From an uncultured Varibaculum sp. (GTDB taxonomy: Bacteria; Actinomycetota; Actinomycetes; Actinomycetales; Actinomycetaceae), in the NCBI RefSeq assembly GCF_902489465.1, contig NZ_CABTZZ010000008.1, forward strand, positions 6,790 to 70,789: a stretch of 64,000 nucleotides of DNA, read 5' to 3'. The translations under genes and the position numbers were made by a program. Numbering within the stretch: the first letter of the stretch is position 1; the number at the start of each line of letters is the position of its first letter. The notes below the pieces were generated by a model. That model saw only the letters and a list, made by a program, of their open reading frames with translations. It made no database searches and was not told the DNA's origin. This document shows positions 59,000 to 64,000 of this stretch, piece after piece.

Positions 59000-61900
59000 A
59001 TGCCCTTAAAACATAAAACCATCTTGACGGTTAGTGCCGCGCTGTCTCTGGCTTTCGGAGGACTGGCTACAGCGCCGATTGCGGCCGCGGAAGCGGTATT
59101 TACCTCGATACCACAAGCGCAGATGAAAGCCGTGTGGACTGACTCAGTAGAAACTGGTGGTGAGGGAGCCAACGGTCCGCTAGAAAAAGTGCTTGATGGG
59201 GATGCCAAATCCTACTGGCATACCGTTTGGTATCAAGGCACTGGCAATAATGAAATGCCGCATAGATTCATTATTGATTTAGGTAAAGAAGTCCCAGATT
59301 TAGGGCGAGTAACTTTAACCCCGCGGCAAAGTTCCAATGGCTCGGGAAGAGTTCACGAATATGAGATTGTCAGCTATACCGATGCAAACTGCGCCGATAA
59401 AACCAAAGCTAAGGATTTAGCCCCGGCAAAAACTTTAGCTACCGGTGAGTTTGAAGAGAATCATGGGGATTTAAGCGCCAAAAATATCGATTTTGCCCCG
59501 GCGGCTGCCCGCTGTGTAGGGGTAATTTATAAGAGTGCCTGGGGCGGTAAAGCCGGGAGCAGCGAAACCGTGGGTTCTTTGGCCGAGTTCAATGCCGCTA
59601 CCGTTAGCGGCTATCAACCTCCAGCTCCTCCCGCAGCTGAACCGGAAGTTAAAATTCCTAACCCGGGCGATAAAATCACCATTACCGATGGCACCTTATC
59701 AGCCGACTTACAGGCAGGGTTTCCCCAAGTTATCGCGTATCACCTGCAGGGGAAAACCCTACCGGCAAATGTGGGCCCGGTTCTGAAACAGGTACGCATT
59801 AATGAACAGATGCGAACAGTCTCCCTGGTTTCTGCCGCGACAAAGACCGCTGATAGTGCCACCTATAAGCTAAAAGTGGGCGGCTTAGATGCTACTTTGA
59901 CAGTAAAGATTTCCCTGGCGAAAGGTAATCTTCGCTGGGAAGTAACCGCGATTGATGATCCTAAGAATCAAGTAGATCGCCTGGCAGTACCCGGGCTGAA
60001 TCTGGTCAGCGTTGCCGGTGCTAAAGATGGAGCCCTAACAGTTGCCAGCGATGGCACTAATCGATTGGAAAACCCCGACACTACCTGGAAAATCGCTAAG
60101 CAAAAGATTGGAATGCGCGCCGGATATATGGCGGCGCTTAGTAACAGCGAACTGGCTGCCGGGCTGGTCTCGAATGCGGTCGGTGACGACTATGCCACCA
60201 GTGTTCAAGATGGACGTGGAGCAACGCGCTGGGTAGCGACTACCGCCCAAGAAGATGCGGATACCGCGGGTAAAACCACCATGGTAGGCTCGCTTACTCC
60301 CGCGTCCTGGGTTATATGGGGGACTAATACCCGCAGCGGGAAAATCGGTAAAGATCCCAATCCGTTTGCCCAGGTACGTATTGTAAGTGACTTAAACGGT
60401 GACAGCGCGGTAGACTGGCAAGACTCTGCCACCGCTACCCGCGCCCTCATGGTGGAAAATAAACTACCTAATGGTTATGGTGATACCAAGAACCGGGTGA
60501 TTACCCGGATTCCGTTCAATATTGTTTCCCAAGCTACCCACCCGTTCTTGCGCACTCTAGACGATACTAAACGCATCAGTTTAGAGACCGATAACCTCGG
60601 ACAACACGTGTTGCTCAAAGGGTATCAAGCAGAAGGGCACGACTCTGCCCAAGGAGACTATGCCGGACATTACAACCAGCGGGCCGGCGGTTTCACCGAT
60701 TTGGTTGCTATGACTAAAGGGGCGAAAGACTATAACGCCGACTTTGGGGTTCATATCAACGCCACCGAATCCTACTCGGAAGCTAAGTGTTTCAATGATG
60801 GTACTAACGCCGCTACCGTGACCGATGAATCATGCGTTATTAAAATGCCGCCTCAGGCGGCTTGGGGCTGGATGAACCAGGCATACTATATGGATGATAA
60901 TGCTGACCTAGCGCAGGGACGGGTAATTAAACGCTTCCAGAAATTCCGGGATGAACTAACTGCAGCTGGGATTGCGGATCGTTTCGATTGGCTCTATTTT
61001 GACGTATTTTACGGCAAAGGATGGCGTCCTCAGCGTCTGGGTGCAGAGCTGCAAAAACAAGGCTGGGAAATCGGCTCCGAATGGGCTTGGGCATTCCCGG
61101 ATACTTCTTTATGGTCCCACTGGGCAAACGATGAAAAATATGGGGGTAAAACCGAAAAAGGTCTGAACTCTACCCTAATTCGTTTCGTGGAAAACAGTTG
61201 GCGAGATTCCTGGAATCCGAATCCGCTACTCGGCAATGCTAATGTCGTGGAATTTGAAGGCTGGACTGGTCACACCGATTATGGCAAGTTTATTAATAAT
61301 GTGTGGCAACGTAACCTGCCCACCAAATTCCTGCAACAATCAGACATTAAAACCTACCAGCTTAGGCAAAAAGCCACTTTCACCAACGGAACCGAGGTTA
61401 CCTCTAAGCGTGCCAGTATCGGCGGTACTGATTTAGGTACCGACCGGGTAATAACCTATGACGGCGCTACCGTATATACGGGCGGAAAATACCTGTTGCC
61501 CTGGGGTGAAAAAGATGGAATCGGGGCCGCTAAATCTGCCGGGGACAAACTGTACCATTACAACCCGGCTGGGGGCACTAGCACCTGGACACTGCCGGGT
61601 CACTTTAAGAGCGTAGGATCCTTCCATTTGTATGAGCTCACTGCTACCGGAAGGGTAGATAAAGGCACCGTGAATGCCAGTGGGGGCAGTATTTCCCTCT
61701 CGGCTAAGGCAAATACCGCCTACGTCCTCTATCCGCAAAGCGCGCCTAGCCAAGCAGACCCCAACTGGGGGCAGGGTAGCGGTATTAAAGATCCCGGGTT
61801 CTTCTCCGGTACCTTAAAATCCTATGACACTAGCGGAAACGTTAGTATTGAAACTAGTAATCGCGGTAACTTCCAGGCTCTATTAGGCGAGGGCGCGTCC

Positions 61901-64000
61901 TCCCTATCCCAAACCCTCACCTTGTCTAAAGGAGACTATTCCATGTGGGCGTGGGTAGAGGTACAGCCCGGTCAAGAGCGGCAAGTAGACGTGAGCATCA
62001 GCGGTAACGGCGTTAAAGCTGTCGGTAACCAGAAAACCATTGCTGGGAAAGTTACCACCAGAATCACTAAATCTACTGCGCCTAACAAGACGGCTTCGGA
62101 TGAAAAGTTCCAGACCTACTTCCAGCGGGTACGGGTAACTTTCCACAGTGAGGGTGACCCGGTTACTTTCCAGGTGGCAGCAGCAGAAGGAGCCGCAAAA
62201 GTCCGTGTCGATGATTTGCGAGTAGTTAAATATAGCGCTCCGGTAGATAACGACAAAACCACGCAAACCGTCTTCTTTGATGATTTTGAGGACGTAGATA
62301 CCGGTTATTGGCCTTTCGTTACCGGCGCTACTCAGGGAGGAGACGCTCGCACCCAGTTAGCGGAGCGTCACTCTCCCTATTCCGACGCCGGCTGGTGGGG
62401 AAAGAATAAACAAGGTCAAGTTGTTGCCCACGGTAAACAAAGCGACAATGTGCTCGCCGGTAAATGGTCACTGCTGGCGCATGAAGAGAATACGGGGCAA
62501 ATTCTCCGCACGATCCCAGCTGCAATAAAGTTTGAACCAGGACATAAATACCGGGTTTCTTTTGCCTACCAGCAGGCCTATGCGGGTGAGTATCAGTTTA
62601 GTTTAGGTCGGGACTGGCTGGCCGACTCGCAGATTAAGAGCTCTACGGTGCAAACTAAAGATATTCCCGAAGCGAAAGGTACAGGAGTAGGGGGCAAAGG
62701 AACCCAAATCTTTTCCACCGAATTTGTTACCTCCACCGTAGGGGACTACTGGATTGGTATTAATAAAGTCGGCGGGCTTCCCGGCTCTGATTTAACCCTG
62801 GATAATATCCGGGTCGAAGACCTAGGGAAAGCTGAGGTGTTGCCCGGTAATGCCGATCCGGCAATCCAAGCAGCCCAGACGGTATCGGAAGGGCAAACCT
62901 TTACGGTACAAACCAATACCGAGTTCTTCGAACCGGGTAATCCTGGAAAAATTACAGACCTGAAAACTACTCTCAGCGCTCCAGATGGCTGGAAAGTCAC
63001 TAAGAAGAGCGAACCTAGTGGGGACAATATCGCCCAAAATTGGGAGGTTAAGGCTCCCCAAGGGGCGACAGATGGAGTATTGACCTATAAAGTCTCCTAC
63101 CAGGTCGATTCCGATGGCACGACTAGGGAAGTAAGCATAGCCAGGAAAGTTAAAGTTCTCCGCTCGGTTCGCGACGGCGTAAACTACCTCTCTGATTTGC
63201 CTTGGAGCAATGAAGAGAACGGTTGGGGGCCGGTCGAACGGGATCAAGAAAATGGAGAACAGGGACGAGGCGACGGTACCCCAATCAAGGTGGGAGGCAA
63301 AGAATATCCCAAAGGTATCGGTGCCCATGCACCAAGTAGCATTACCTTTGATTTGGCGGGTAAATGTACCCGGATGAACGCAATCGCCGGGGTGGATGAC
63401 ACTCAACCAAATGGTTCCGTGAAGTTTATGGTTATCGGAGACGGGAAGACCTTATTTGAATCCCCGCAGGTAGTTACCAAAGCGGGAGGAGCAAATAAAA
63501 TTGACCTTGATATTACCGGAGTGAAGTCACTGATTCTAAAGGTAACTGACGGCGGTAACGGCAACGGTAATGATCACGCCGACTGGGCAGATGCCAAAGT
63601 TACCTGTAAGGTTGAGACTCCCGCAGTGCAGCCTCCCAGCCTAAAAGAGGTAGTAGCAGAGGCTAAACCGGGTACGGTTGCCACTTCGGATGCGCCAACT
63701 TTCGTTGATGAGGATGGGGACACCGTTACCCCGCCTGCGGGCGTGAAATTCAGCTTCGCGAATCTGGACAGTCAGCGGCACTTGGTGCAATCGCGTGAGG
63801 CGGTAAAAGCTAATGGTGATATCTATATTGATAGCGCCACTGGGCAAGTAACCTATCTTCCTTTGGGTTCCGAAGCCGGAAAGTCTGTGCAGATTCCGAT
63901 TCAAGCCAGTTATCCTCAGGGAGATAAAACCGTAACTATCCCGGGAACCGTAATCTTTAACGTGGCGGCAAACGAAGAAACACCCGGTAAAATCACCGAG
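59000..64000 (+). CDS. Secreted endo-alpha-N-acetylgalactosaminidase (GH101), 3' end beyond window
   Basis: 1667 codons are visible and the frame is open at the window edge. Signal peptide MPLKHKTILTVSAALSLAFG in part, cleaved near AAA-EA at about residue 30. An F5/8 C-like domain (about 32-185) is followed by the GH101 beta-sandwich (225-480) and barrel (about 500-800) with GHDSAQGDYAGHYNQRAGG, the nucleophile candidate Asp668 in LYFDVFYGKGW and the acid/base candidate Glu694 in EIGSEWAWAF. A beta-sandwich and a CBM-like domain follow; an NPCBM domain ends near 1537 (GIGAHAPSSITFDL, DHADWADAKVTC), then Ig-like repeats. GH101 releases the Gal-beta-1,3-GalNAc disaccharide from Ser/Thr. It begins 36 bp after the sialidase gene without a terminator between, so the two are probably cotranscribed. 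A sorting signal, expected at the end, is not visible. Confidence 0.93.
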   Translation, partial: MPLKHKTILTVSAALSLAFGGLATAPIAAAEAVFTSIPQAQMKAVWTDSVETGGEGANGPLEKVLDGDAKSYWHTVWYQGTGNNEMPHRFIIDLGKEVPDLGRVTLTPRQSSNGSGRVHEYEIVSYTDANCADKTKAKDLAPAKTLATGEFEENHGDLSAKNIDFAPAAARCVGVIYKSAWGGKAGSSETVGSLAEFNAATVSGYQPPAPPAAEPEVKIPNPGDKITITDGTLSADLQAGFPQVIAYHLQGKTLPANVGPVLKQVRINEQMRTVSLVSAATKTADSATYKLKVGGLDATLTVKISLAKGNLRWEVTAIDDPKNQVDRLAVPGLNLVSVAGAKDGALTVASDGTNRLENPDTTWKIAKQKIGMRAGYMAALSNSELAAGLVSNAVGDDYATSVQDGRGATRWVATTAQEDADTAGKTTMVGSLTPASWVIWGTNTRSGKIGKDPNPFAQVRIVSDLNGDSAVDWQDSATATRALMVENKLPNGYGDTKNRVITRIPFNIVSQATHPFLRTLDDTKRISLETDNLGQHVLLKGYQAEGHDSAQGDYAGHYNQRAGGFTDLVAMTKGAKDYNADFGVHINATESYSEAKCFNDGTNAATVTDESCVIKMPPQAAWGWMNQAYYMDDNADLAQGRVIKRFQKFRDELTAAGIADRFDWLYFDVFYGKGWRPQRLGAELQKQGWEIGSEWAWAFPDTSLWSHWANDEKYGGKTEKGLNSTLIRFVENSWRDSWNPNPLLGNANVVEFEGWTGHTDYGKFINNVWQRNLPTKFLQQSDIKTYQLRQKATFTNGTEVTSKRASIGGTDLGTDRVITYDGATVYTGGKYLLPWGEKDGIGAAKSAGDKLYHYNPAGGTSTWTLPGHFKSVGSFHLYELTATGRVDKGTVNASGGSISLSAKANTAYVLYPQSAPSQADPNWGQGSGIKDPGFFSGTLKSYDTSGNVSIETSNRGNFQALLGEGASSLSQTLTLSKGDYSMWAWVEVQPGQERQVDVSISGNGVKAVGNQKTIAGKVTTRITKSTAPNKTASDEKFQTYFQRVRVTFHSEGDPVTFQVAAAEGAAKVRVDDLRVVKYSAPVDNDKTTQTVFFDDFEDVDTGYWPFVTGATQGGDARTQLAERHSPYSDAGWWGKNKQGQVVAHGKQSDNVLAGKWSLLAHEENTGQILRTIPAAIKFEPGHKYRVSFAYQQAYAGEYQFSLGRDWLADSQIKSSTVQTKDIPEAKGTGVGGKGTQIFSTEFVTSTVGDYWIGINKVGGLPGSDLTLDNIRVEDLGKAEVLPGNADPAIQAAQTVSEGQTFTVQTNTEFFEPGNPGKITDLKTTLSAPDGWKVTKKSEPSGDNIAQNWEVKAPQGATDGVLTYKVSYQVDSDGTTREVSIARKVKVLRSVRDGVNYLSDLPWSNEENGWGPVERDQENGEQGRGDGTPIKVGGKEYPKGIGAHAPSSITFDLAGKCTRMNAIAGVDDTQPNGSVKFMVIGDGKTLFESPQVVTKAGGANKIDLDITGVKSLILKVTDGGNGNGNDHADWADAKVTCKVETPAVQPPSLKEVVAEAKPGTVATSDAPTFVDEDGDTVTPPAGVKFSFANLDSQRHLVQSREAVKANGDIYIDSATGQVTYLPLGSEAGKSVQIPIQASYPQGDKTVTIPGTVIFNVAANEETPGKITE

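Overview
The window comes from a Gram-positive actinobacterium, most likely a member of the Actinomycetaceae (Varibaculum, Mobiluncus or Actinomyces-like). The evidence is an actinobacterial LexA with GAAC-N4-GTTC SOS boxes, a DUF3040 protein in front of mraZ, a dcw cluster without ftsA, HelR-type HelD, a PAC2 protein, moderate GC by eye, and giant secreted glycosidases with sortase-type C-termini. The genus cannot be fixed from the sequence alone.

Layout. (1) 1-4942: an oligopeptide ABC importer (binding protein cut by the window edge, two permeases, one fused double ATPase). (2) 5084-7412: a polar amino-acid ABC importer (lipoprotein, permease, ATPase). (3) 7424-12189: aminopeptidase P, a PHP-domain phosphoesterase, a stand-alone MurE, an OsmC-like protein and an initiator tRNA-Met. 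(4) 12394-20800: an SOS and nucleotide block made of lexA, a divergent SOS-box membrane protein, nrdR, serA, helR, a PAC2 protein and dinB. (5) 20857-34423: DUF3040, then mraZ-rsmH-ftsL-ftsI-murF-mraY-murD-ftsW-murG-murC-ftsQ. murE is missing from its usual slot and lies about 14 kb upstream; ftsZ does not follow ftsQ. leuS and an aldose 1-epimerase follow instead. (6) 38716-64000: five consecutive very large secreted glycoside hydrolases.

The last region is the most striking. It encodes an alpha-L-fucosidase (GH29), a beta-hexosaminidase (GH20), a GH20-GH35 hexosaminidase/beta-galactosidase fusion, a GH33-GH20 sialidase/hexosaminidase fusion, and a GH101 endo-alpha-N-acetylgalactosaminidase that runs off the window. 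Together these cover nearly every linkage of mucin-type O-glycans: cap removal (sialic acid, fucose), chain trimming (Gal, GlcNAc) and release of the core-1 disaccharide. The four complete proteins end in degenerate sortase signals (LVNTG, MPSTG, LGRTG, LVSTG), so they probably form a wall-displayed mucin-dismantling set. The upstream galactose mutarotase could process released sugar.

Regulatory sequence that can be read directly: three TGG(A/G)G repeats at exact 10-nt spacing in front of mraZ, two LexA boxes between lexA and its divergent neighbour, extended -10 elements TG(T/G)TAAACT before three secreted-protein genes or units, and two -10 boxes placed so that transcription would start at or next to the ATG (leaderless genes). 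All functional calls come from reading the translated sequences; no database search was possible.
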